Below, one piece after another: positions 7,230 to 12,982 of a DNA stretch of 15,513 nucleotides (positions are counted from its first letter, which is position 1; every line of letters starts with the position of its first letter). The notes below the pieces were generated by a model, which saw nothing but the letters and a program-made list of their open reading frames with translations, was not told where the DNA came from and made no database searches. The stretch is from Acidilobaceae archaeon. GTDB taxonomy: Archaea > Thermoproteota > Thermoprotei_A > Sulfolobales > Acidilobaceae. The stretch lies in assembly GCA_027039295.1 (NCBI GenBank), contig JALWEW010000034.1:1-15513 (forward strand). Direction: 5' to 3'. A program made the position numbers and the translations under genes.

Positions 7230-7828
7230 TGAAGGGCTCTCTACGAGTCTCTGCAGCGGTCTGTCTTATAGTAATCCTAGCCCATATATCAGTGCTTCCT
7301 CCACTCGAGGCCCGCTCGGTAACAAGCTTGTACCAGGCAAAAACCTATAGCCAGGATTGTATCCGCGTGATTGTCTATACCTATGTTACGGGCCTTCATA
7401 AGATGGTTATTATCCCTAACAACCTCTCGGACTGCGTTTATATAGATTACCTTAGGATCGATGGCTTGACAGTGAAGCTAAACAGGAGTGCATGCGGCGG
7501 CGCGCTTGTAATCGACGAGAGATACGAGCCGTACCTATTCCCGAGGGGGCCTGGCGTGATAGTGATCTCCTATTCTGTTAGGCACCGCGCGGCGACGCTC
7601 TGCAATGGCGTCTTAAGAGTGGAGATAAGTCAGCCAAGCACCGTGACAATGTTTTCTTCGAGTACTCCGGGGATAAGCGGGGCTCCCGATACCCGATGGC
7701 ATAGCGCCAGCGAGGGATGGGTAGAGCCTGCTAGAGAGAGGGTCACGGGGCCCCTAGGGGTTTGGATGCTAGTATTATTGGCCGCCGCTTGGGCGCTCGC
7801 TGCGCTGGTGAGAGCGTGTGGAGTGTAG
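7226..7828 (+). CDS. Membrane-anchored extracytoplasmic protein with four cysteines, unknown function
   Basis: The protein has 200 residues and no family I recognise. Residues about 7-27 form a hydrophobic signal or anchor segment (VSAAVCLIVILAHISVLPPL). Residues about 177-197 form a C-terminal transmembrane helix (GVWMLVLLAAAWALAALV) followed by a short RACGV tail. The domain between them is beta-rich in appearance and should lie outside the membrane. It contains Cys45, Cys70, Cys90 and Cys126, enough for two disulfides, plus a Ser/Pro-rich stretch near 135-165 before the anchor. The ATG shares ATGA with the stop of the eIF2B-like gene, and the end overlaps the preferred ribB start by 13 bp, so it is translationally embedded in the rib operon. 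A link to flavin or sugar uptake is only a guess from position. Confidence 0.7.
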   Translation: MMKGSLRVSAAVCLIVILAHISVLPPLEARSVTSLYQAKTYSQDCIRVIVYTYVTGLHKMVIIPNNLSDCVYIDYLRIDGLTVKLNRSACGGALVIDERYEPYLFPRGPGVIVISYSVRHRAATLCNGVLRVEISQPSTVTMFSSSTPGISGAPDTRWHSASEGWVEPARERVTGPLGVWMLVLLAAAWALAALVRACGV

Positions 7829-8508
7829 ATGATGCAGTTAAGGCCTTCAGGAGCGGGTTGCCAGTTATGATACACGACTCCAGTAGCCGTGAGAATGAGG
7901 TCGACCTCGTGTACTATGCTGGTAGGGTGAACCCTGATATCATATACACGCTTAGAACGCGGGCTGGCGGCCTCATATGTTACGCTACGACGCAGGGCGT
8001 GGTGGGGGCCCTAGGACTAGACTTCATAGATAATATCATGGAGAGACTAGGCGGCGTCTACAAGGATCTCTCATCTAAGACGCCTAGCTATGGGGATAGA
8101 CCAGCATTCGTCCTATGGGTAAACCACGTCTCAACTAAGACTGGCATCACGGACACCGACAGGGCCGTGACTATCAGCAAGCTCCACGAGCTGACAAGGC
8201 TCGTGATCGCCGGGGAGGAGGAGAGGGCCCGCTTAATGTTCAGGAGGGAGTTCCAGAGCCCCGGCCACGTGCCCTTACTAGCGGCGAGGCCCCTGAGGGA
8301 GAGACGGGGGCATACCGAACTCTCAATAACCCTCGCACTGCTCGCGGGCCTGGAGCCAAGCGTGGTCTTCGCCGAGATGCTCACGAGAGGGGGCAGGCTC
8401 AGCGTGGCGGAGGCAGAGGCGCTCTCCGAGAAAAGCGGGTGGCCCCTACTCGAGGGAGCCCAGATAGTGGAGGCGTGCAGGGATGCAGGGCTGTGTGGGG
8501 GTGATTGA
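7816..8508 (+). CDS. ribB: 3,4-dihydroxy-2-butanone 4-phosphate synthase
   Basis: RibB converts ribulose 5-phosphate to 3,4-dihydroxy-2-butanone 4-phosphate and formate, supplying the four-carbon unit of riboflavin. Counting from GTG at 7816 (230 residues), the acidic metal/active-site loop HDSSSRENEVDLV at 20-32 keeps the two Glu and the Asp of the family's 'REGETD' or 'RENEGD' loop. GGLICYAT, a KTGITDTDRAVTI segment, FQSPGHVPLL, RRGHTE and LAGLEPSVVFAEML follow in family order. A longer frame reaches ATG at 7762, but its extra 18 residues are unlike the family and lie inside the previous gene, whereas GTG 7816 has GGTGA just upstream. GTP cyclohydrolase is not fused to it. The gene overlaps its upstream neighbour by 13 bp and ribC by 26 bp. 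Confidence 0.95.
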   Translation: MWSVDDAVKAFRSGLPVMIHDSSSRENEVDLVYYAGRVNPDIIYTLRTRAGGLICYATTQGVVGALGLDFIDNIMERLGGVYKDLSSKTPSYGDRPAFVLWVNHVSTKTGITDTDRAVTISKLHELTRLVIAGEEERARLMFRREFQSPGHVPLLAARPLRERRGHTELSITLALLAGLEPSVVFAEMLTRGGRLSVAEAEALSEKSGWPLLEGAQIVEACRDAGLCGGD

Positions 8509-8950
8509 TACCACCTTCTCAAGAGTTGACATGGGCACGGAAGCGGTACGCGTACTCAAAGAGGAGCTGCCAGGCTACAGAATCCGGCGGTGGACAGTCC
8601 CCGGGATAAAGGACCTTCCGGGAGCTGCTAAGAGAATGATGGACTCGGGGTGCGACGCAGTCATAACACTGGGCTGGGTTGGGAGGAAGGAGGTAGACAA
8701 GTTGAGCTACCTGGCTATGAGTGTTGGTCTGATAATGGTTTCACTGCTAACAGGTCGCATAGTGGTTGACGTAACCGTGCATGAGGACGAGGCCGAGGAT
8801 CCCCGGGAGTTGAAGAGGATAGCCATCGAGAGGGCTCGTGACCACGCCAGGAACCTCGCGTTGATGCTTTCGAGGGGGCCGGAGTACCTCACACGCTGGG
8901 CGGGCCAGGGGCTACGACAGGGATATCCTAACGCGGGCCCTCTAGAGTAG
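8483..8950 (+). CDS. ribC: Archaeal-type riboflavin synthase
   Basis: This 155-residue enzyme of the archaeal riboflavin synthase family, related to lumazine synthase, dismutates two 6,7-dimethyl-8-ribityllumazine molecules into riboflavin and a pyrimidinedione. Family landmarks are GVIDTTFSRVDMG at 6-18, TVPGIKDLPGAAK at 38-50, GCDAVITLGW near 56-65, VHEDEAEDP at 99-107, and PEYLTRWAGQGLRQG with AGPLE at the end. The length is typical. One departure is that the segment I remember as KDKVCAHEAS in methanogen enzymes reads VDKLSYLAMS here (71-80), so the Cys and His are missing. The ATG is preceded by GGAGG nine bases upstream and lies inside the end of ribB, implying coupled translation. An alternative start is GTG 8495. 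Confidence 0.95.
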   Translation: MQGCVGVIDTTFSRVDMGTEAVRVLKEELPGYRIRRWTVPGIKDLPGAAKRMMDSGCDAVITLGWVGRKEVDKLSYLAMSVGLIMVSLLTGRIVVDVTVHEDEAEDPRELKRIAIERARDHARNLALMLSRGPEYLTRWAGQGLRQGYPNAGPLE

Positions 8951-8986
8951 GGCCTCAGAGAAGGGCGTGCTCGTCACTACTCGGTA

Positions 8987-9937
8987 ATGGATGGCTCCTC
9001 CTCACAGGCCCGGTGGGGCTCCTTGCGGGAGGACGGTGAAATAACCTGCTATGAGGAGAGGGCCCGAGAGCTAGGAGCGCTTATATCCCTCGTGAATGGA
9101 GCCATATATGAGATCGAGGAGGACGACCCGCAGTTCAGTGCCGTCAGGAGTATAGTAGAGGAGCTAGGGCCGGCCAGGGCATTCGTAGTTGTGCTCCTCA
9201 TCGCACTAGTATCCTATCGCCTCCCCGTGAGAGGCGAGGAGTGGTGGTCCTGCCTAGCACGGCTAGCCGAGGAGGAGCCGCCGGGGAGCCTGGAACCCGG
9301 GGATGTAGAGGGCTTCATAGAGAAGTTCCTAAAGGTATGTGGTAGGGGCTCCATGCTGGCTCAGCGGATGCGTAGAGTGCGCCGAGCATTGAGAGGCGCC
9401 GGAGGACTCATATTCATGGTCGCCGCCGATATCAAGAGCTTCCCGGGGTCTCTTGGCAAGCTCCAGCTGTCCCTAGCGAGAGCCCTAGGTCAGAGGCCCG
9501 ATGCGAAGACCATAGCGTTCTCGGTAAAGATGGGGTACTACGTCGCCAGAGCAGCTGGCATCGACCCGGATAGCTTGAGGGGGACAGCTACGCCTATGCC
9601 TGTAGACTCGAGGGTAGCGTGCCTGACGTACTCCTCGAGACTATGCGACGCACCCTCATACGAAAAGCTAGTCTCACACCCCAGACAGGCCCAGAGGGTA
9701 TGGGAGATTGTTGCAGGCGAGTCCAAGATTAGCACTATACATCTAGATGCCCTAGCGTGGAGACTAGGCTGGATCCCCAGGGACACCCACTCCCTCGATG
9801 AAGCCCGCGTGAAGGCTCGGGAGTTCCTTTCAAGATACGTGGAGCGGGACCTAGCAGCAAAACTCGCAGCCGAGCTTATAACCAGGCTGTGCAAGCGCTC
9901 CAAGGGGGCGGGATCCTCCCCTGGAACGCGTGGGTGA
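8987..9937 (+). CDS. Archaeal 8-oxoguanine DNA glycosylase/lyase (AGOG family)
   Basis: This protein removes 8-oxoguanine from DNA and, as a bifunctional glycosylase, can cut the abasic site. It is 316 residues long; the known Pyrobaculum enzyme is about 256, and the excess here is mainly N-terminal plus a short polar tail. Recognisable AGOG/helix-hairpin-helix features are RPDAKTIAFSVKMGYYVARA at 170-189, MPVDSRVACLTYSS at 204-217, and IHLDALAWRLGWI near 251-263. Asp207 should be the catalytic aspartate. The Schiff-base lysine is Lys174 or Lys181; the spacing to Asp207 (33 versus 26) favours Lys174 if the 32-residue spacing of the Pyrobaculum pair is kept. The ATG at 8987 has only a weak ribosome-binding site. 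The gene follows ribC after 36 bases and is followed by DUF211 six bases later, so it is probably the fifth gene of the operon. Confidence 0.9.
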   Translation: MDGSSSQARWGSLREDGEITCYEERARELGALISLVNGAIYEIEEDDPQFSAVRSIVEELGPARAFVVVLLIALVSYRLPVRGEEWWSCLARLAEEEPPGSLEPGDVEGFIEKFLKVCGRGSMLAQRMRRVRRALRGAGGLIFMVAADIKSFPGSLGKLQLSLARALGQRPDAKTIAFSVKMGYYVARAAGIDPDSLRGTATPMPVDSRVACLTYSSRLCDAPSYEKLVSHPRQAQRVWEIVAGESKISTIHLDALAWRLGWIPRDTHSLDEARVKAREFLSRYVERDLAAKLAAELITRLCKRSKGAGSSPGTRG

Positions 9938-9943
9938 GCCTAG

Positions 9944-10234
9944 GTGTCTGCGCCCCTCAGGAGGCTAGTGCTGGACGTGCTAAAACCCATGAAGGGCCCC
10001 TCGATAGTGGATGTCGCCAGGGAACTCGCGTCAATTAAAGGCGTTAGTGGGGTCAACATAACAGTAAAGGAGATAGACGTCGAGACAATCACGCTTAGCA
10101 TAACTGTCGAGGGTGACGACATAGATTTTGAATCATTCAGTGAGAGATTAGAGGAGCTTGGATGCGCTATACACAGCATAGACCAGGTTGTCGCAGGAGA
10201 AAAGATAGTTGAGGAGCCAGACCTCGAGGAGTGA
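9944..10234 (+). CDS. DUF211 family protein
   Basis: This is a small 96-residue archaeal protein of the DUF211 (COG1888) family: a ferredoxin-like alpha/beta fold that forms oligomers, function unknown. Nearly the whole family pattern is visible: RRLVLDVLKP at 6-15, SIVDVARELASIKGV, GVNITVKEIDVETI, ITLSITVEGDDIDFESF, then LEELGCAIHSIDQVVAGEKI. The C-terminus is acidic. The start is GTG at 9944, six bases after GGTGA, which also contains the stop of the AGOG gene. It ends the plus-strand operon and faces the convergent Glu-rich gene across an inverted repeat. Confidence 0.93.
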   Translation: MSAPLRRLVLDVLKPMKGPSIVDVARELASIKGVSGVNITVKEIDVETITLSITVEGDDIDFESFSERLEELGCAIHSIDQVVAGEKIVEEPDLEE

Positions 10235-10235
10235 G

Positions 10236-10287
10236 CCCGCCTCCTAGCTCCTCGTCTCCTAGACGCCAGCGAGGAGCACCTAGCGGG
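10236..10287. repeat. Stem-loop between convergent DUF211 and Glu-rich genes
   Basis: A perfect 8-bp inverted repeat, GCTCCTCG (10247-10254) with CGAGGAGC (10270-10277), is flanked by an outer CCCGC (10236-10240) with GCGGG (10283-10287). The 15-base apical loop contains GTC/GAC that can pair further. It begins two bases after the DUF211 stop and could act as a transcript-end structure for that operon. Confidence 0.55.
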
Positions 10288-10292
10288 AAAAA
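10288..10292 (-). terminator. Oligo-T terminator candidate for the Glu-rich gene
   Basis: On the minus strand the sequence after the stop codon reads CACCCCCTTTTTCCCGC. The T5 tract lies 28 bases past the TAA. Archaeal RNA polymerase terminates at such oligo-T tracts without needing a hairpin. Five Ts is the weak end of the usual range. On the plus strand only TTTT at 10308-10311 is available for the DUF211 operon. Confidence 0.38.
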
Positions 10293-10320
10293 GGGGGTGA
10301 CAAACTATTTTCACGGGGTG

Positions 10321-10488
10321 TTACTCTTCTTCCTCCAGGTCCTCCTCTTCTAGCTCTTCCTCCTCTTCCTCGAACTCCTCTTCTAGGTACTCTTCTTCCT
10401 CTAGGTCCTCTAGCTCTTCTTCCTCCTCGTCGAGCCAGTATTCCTCCTCTTCTAGCTCTTCCTCTTCTTCCTCCTCCCGTATCCTCAT
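10321..10488 (-). CDS. Hyperacidic glutamate-rich microprotein, 55 residues
   Basis: Reading the minus strand from ATG at 10486-10488 to TAA at 10321-10323 gives MRIR, then 51 residues made almost only of Glu, with Leu at 12, 19, 26, 29, 35, 46 and 51, Tyr17, Trp18, Tyr34, Phe39 and Asp20, 28 and 50. In total 37 Glu and 3 Asp are set against 2 Arg, a net charge near -38. Leu12, 19 and 26 have heptad spacing. No family is recognised. Support for a real gene: GAA and GAG are mixed freely, which is unlike a slipped triplet repeat; the frame has a proper ATG with G-rich sequence (GGGTGGCGCTGGT) upstream; an oligo-T tract lies downstream; and it exactly fills the gap between flanking genes. EEEL/EELE units recur in frame, coded by CTAGCTCTTC on the plus strand at 10350, 10410 and 10452. 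The promoter is weak (CCTAATAACC, about 10526-10535). Possible roles are DNA mimic, chaperone for basic chromatin proteins, or cation binder; all are speculation. Confidence 0.68.
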   Translation of the reverse strand: MRIREEEEEEELEEEEYWLDEEEEELEDLEEEEYLEEEFEEEEEELEEEDLEEEE

Positions 10489-10583
10489 ACCAGCGCCACC
10501 CGCGGTCTTAGGTTACGGGGCGAGGTTATTAGGGGTTCAGAGACGCACTGGGTGGGCAGAGTGGGGGGAGGGCACTTTCAGCT

Positions 10584-11174
10584 TTGCAGCCAGCAGCTTG
10601 GTATACTAGGAGGCGTGAAGCGCTCGAAAGGCTGAGGAGGCATGCGGCAGAGGGTCAGGTGGACCCCGATATATTGGAATGGCTTCTACACATCAACGAG
10701 GATAACGCTTGCTTCTTCACCACCAGCAGCTGCAGTGGCAGGCTGGTTCTGCTGAGGTCGGCGAGCGACCTGCTGGACAAGGCTGGCGCAAAGAGCCTCT
10801 GGGTAACACATGATACGCGAGAGTGCCTTGACATATGCAGGACTCCTCTAGGCGAGCTGGCTGCTATGGGCTCCGGTCTTACATGGCTGAGCCTCCAGCC
10901 TCCCATAGTGCACTTCCTGTCAATTAATGAGGAGTGGGCACTCGGGATAGTGAGATGCGCCAGGGAGAGCGGCTTCATAAGGTCATGCTACAGGAGGGAA
11001 GCTGGGGGCTACTACTTTGTTGAGGTGGCTGCCCACGATAAGCTGCATGTGATCCTCCCCGTGGACTGCGCTGCGGTGAAGGCACTCTGTTCCGTCATGG
11101 CTAGGTATAAGGAGAGACTCGAGAAGTTCAAGGCCTGCATCGAGTCCCTGAAGGAGCAGTGCAGGCACTTATAG
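10584..11174 (+). CDS. taw3: Taw3, tRNA(Phe) wybutosine-pathway N4-methyltransferase
   Basis: This 196-residue protein belongs to the TYW3/Taw3 family, which methylates N4 of the tricyclic base at position 37 of tRNA(Phe), using SAM, during wyosine-derivative synthesis. The signature is clear: VDPDILEWLLHIN near 26-38 and TTSSCSGRL at 46-54, with the conserved SSCSGR. LWVTHD (72-77), a segment containing WLSLQPPIVHFLS, and AGGYYFVEVAAHDKLHVILP in the second half also fit. The C-terminal helix is charged (ARYKERLEKFKACIESLKEQ). The length is family-typical. The start is TTG at 10584, with GGGGGAGGG ending 12 bases upstream, a slightly long spacing. It is divergent from the Glu-rich gene; the 95-base gap has only weak TATA-like sequences (GTTATTAG near 10526). 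A transporter gene begins 45 bases downstream. Confidence 0.92.
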   Translation: MQPAAWYTRRREALERLRRHAAEGQVDPDILEWLLHINEDNACFFTTSSCSGRLVLLRSASDLLDKAGAKSLWVTHDTRECLDICRTPLGELAAMGSGLTWLSLQPPIVHFLSINEEWALGIVRCARESGFIRSCYRREAGGYYFVEVAAHDKLHVILPVDCAAVKALCSVMARYKERLEKFKACIESLKEQCRHL

Positions 11175-11219
11175 AGGATGCAGGGCTAGAGCTGGATAGG
11201 CCAGCCAGCGGGGACCCGC

Positions 11220-12230
11220 ATGCTACAAAGCCGCGCTCCGAGGTGGGTGTTGAGCCTCTCAGCCGCGCTCACGGTGCTTCTAGCGCTCTCCCTGGCCTCA
11301 ATGAGTATAGGGGCCTACAGGAAGGTATCCCTCCACACGGTACTCGAGTATGCCATCCACGGTGGGCAGGTGCCGCCCATTTATGTCGCTATAATCCACG
11401 TGCGCCTCCTCAGGACACTCGCTGGCATGACCGTGGGAGCGGCTCTAGCTTTCTCGGGTGCCAGCCTTCAATATGTATTCAGGAACCCGCTAGCTGACCC
11501 CTACATATTCGGGATAGCCAGCGGAGCCGCCTTGGGCGTTATACTGTCATTATACTGGGGCCAGGCCTCTCCCATGGCGCTTTATACGGCAGCCTCCCTG
11601 GGCGCTATCGCTGCTCTGGCGCTAGTAGCGGCTGGCGGCGTCTTGGGCGGCGGCACGGCGTTCTCCTACATAGTTGCAGGCGTCGGCATAGGATACCTAA
11701 TGTGGGCCATATCCATGATCTTGGTTCTCGAGATGGGCCCCCGCGCCCACTACAGTGCGATATGGCTATTCGGCACGCTGGCATACGTCGACTCGGTGGA
11801 GCTGCGCACCTCAATCATAGTCGTGGCGGCTGTGCTAGCTCTAGCGCTGTCGCTTCACAAGAGGTACTCAAGGCTGCTCCTCGGAGAGGAAGTATCAGCA
11901 ATCTACGGCACCCCCTATAGGAGAGCGCTCCTAGAGCTGACGGTTCTCTCCGGCGTAGCTACGGCTGCGGCGACTGCCATGGCTGGACCCGTCGGCTTCG
12001 TGGGCCTGGTTGCGCCTTGGATAGCGAGGTTAACCGGCACAACACTCTACGGGGGCTTCGTAGCCTCTACAGTTGTTTGGGGTTCATCGCTGGTACTCTT
12101 CAGCGACGTTACTGCTAGGCTCATCGGGGGTCCCGTCGAGCTGCCGCTCACGGCTATAATGTCGTTTGTGGGCGTGCCGTTCATCATATACATAATGATG
12201 AAGCTAAGGGGGTCAGCCGCTTGGAGGTAG
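11220..12230 (+). CDS. FecCD/BtuC-type ABC transporter permease
   Basis: This 336-residue inner-membrane permease of type II ABC importers carries iron-siderophores, haem, cobalamin or related metal chelates; the substrate cannot be told from sequence. It is highly hydrophobic, with about ten predicted membrane helices. Family landmarks are VRLLRTLAGMTVGAALAFSG at 61-80, RNPLADPYIFGIASGAALG at 88-106, the ATPase-coupling loop GPVGFVGLVAPWIAR at 256-270, and ELPLTAIMSFVGVPFIIYIM at 307-326. In the coupling loop the usual 'P-H' is P-W here. The ATG at 11220 has only a weak ribosome-binding site (GGGGA); no better start is evident. The ATPase gene overlaps the end by 10 bp. No binding-protein gene lies in the 45 bases upstream or elsewhere in the window. 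Confidence 0.94.
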   Translation: MLQSRAPRWVLSLSAALTVLLALSLASMSIGAYRKVSLHTVLEYAIHGGQVPPIYVAIIHVRLLRTLAGMTVGAALAFSGASLQYVFRNPLADPYIFGIASGAALGVILSLYWGQASPMALYTAASLGAIAALALVAAGGVLGGGTAFSYIVAGVGIGYLMWAISMILVLEMGPRAHYSAIWLFGTLAYVDSVELRTSIIVVAAVLALALSLHKRYSRLLLGEEVSAIYGTPYRRALLELTVLSGVATAAATAMAGPVGFVGLVAPWIARLTGTTLYGGFVASTVVWGSSLVLFSDVTARLIGGPVELPLTAIMSFVGVPFIIYIMMKLRGSAAWR

Positions 12231-12982
12231 AGGGGGCGCTCTCCTGCGGGCTGGAGCTTGCGGGCGTCGAGGCCCATGTAGGCTCATTCCACCTAGGACC
12301 CATGAGCCTGGTCCTAGAGGCGGGTAAGGTAACGGTTGTTATAGGCCCTAACGGGGGCGGGAAAACGACGCTGCTACGCCTGATGGCAGGGTTGATACCT
12401 CATAAGGGTGAGGTCAGGTACTGCGGTAGCCCCACACCAGCCACCCCGGGGCGCGGCGGCCTGGTTGATTACGTCCCAGCGGAGCCCCAGGCTGACCCTT
12501 ATGCGAGGGTGGGGGAGCTATTCGAAGTCTCGGGTGCTAGCCTGAGCAAGGCGCGGAGCTACTTCCCCGAACTCGACGAGTTCCTACCTAGGAGGACACG
12601 CGAGCTCAGCCTGGGAGAGGGGAAGCTTGTGTGCCTACTCAGGGGCATAGCGTCGAGCAGGAAGATACTCCTTCTCGACGAGCCCTTCACCCACTTGGAC
12701 GTGTCGAGGCAGGCGCTGGTGCTTCGAGTGCTAAGGGAGGAGGCGGGCAAGGGCAGGCTGATAGTGATAGCCATGCACGAGTTACACTTGCTATCAGCTA
12801 TAGCTGACAGGATAGTCCTTCTAAAGGATGGAGTCAAATTATTCGATATAACGCCATCTGAAATAGGGGGGCACCTCAAGGTGATAGAGGACGCGTATAA
12901 CGCGAGGCTAGCAACCATTGAGACTGGTGCGGGGGTAATATTACTCCCCAGCCCTATCGGCGTCCCGGGAGGGGACGGTTGA
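12221..12982 (+). CDS. ABC transporter ATP-binding protein (FepC/BtuD-like)
   Basis: This 253-residue cytoplasmic ATPase would pair with the permease encoded just upstream. Walker A is GPNGGGKT at 42-49, the Q-loop glutamine is probably Gln90, Walker B is ILLLDEP at 149-155 with the D-loop THLD at 157-160, and the switch histidine is His186 in IAMHEL. The signature is degenerate: ELSLGEGKL at 128-136 in place of LSGGQ, with Leu for the first Gly and Glu for Gln. The region between Walker A and the signature is short and Pro/Gly-rich (PTPATPGRGG). The start is TTG at 12221, preceded by AAGGGGG, inside the end of the permease gene. Its TGA overlaps the TTG start of hisS (TTGA). Confidence 0.94.
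   Translation: MEVEGALSCGLELAGVEAHVGSFHLGPMSLVLEAGKVTVVIGPNGGGKTTLLRLMAGLIPHKGEVRYCGSPTPATPGRGGLVDYVPAEPQADPYARVGELFEVSGASLSKARSYFPELDEFLPRRTRELSLGEGKLVCLLRGIASSRKILLLDEPFTHLDVSRQALVLRVLREEAGKGRLIVIAMHELHLLSAIADRIVLLKDGVKLFDITPSEIGGHLKVIEDAYNARLATIETGAGVILLPSPIGVPGGDG

Noticed and set aside
7762..7815. Longer ribB start at ATG 7762
   Set aside because: The extra residues lie in the coding region for the preceding gene's membrane helix and do not resemble RibB N-termini.
10321..10480. The GA/CT-rich tract as a simple microsatellite or CRISPR-like repeat
   Set aside because: The units are irregular, GAA and GAG alternate freely, other residues interrupt it in frame, and there are no spacers or direct repeats of CRISPR size.
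10325..10615. A plus-strand frame through the pyrimidine tract encoding poly-serine
   Set aside because: It has no ATG, GTG or TTG between the upstream in-frame stop (TGA at 10298) and the serine run, and it would run into taw3; the minus-strand Glu frame has a start, a stop and flanking signals.
11159..11497. A 112-codon plus-strand frame overlapping the taw3 end and the permease start
   Set aside because: It is out of frame with the clear FecCD-type permease, has no family resemblance and overlaps it for most of its length.
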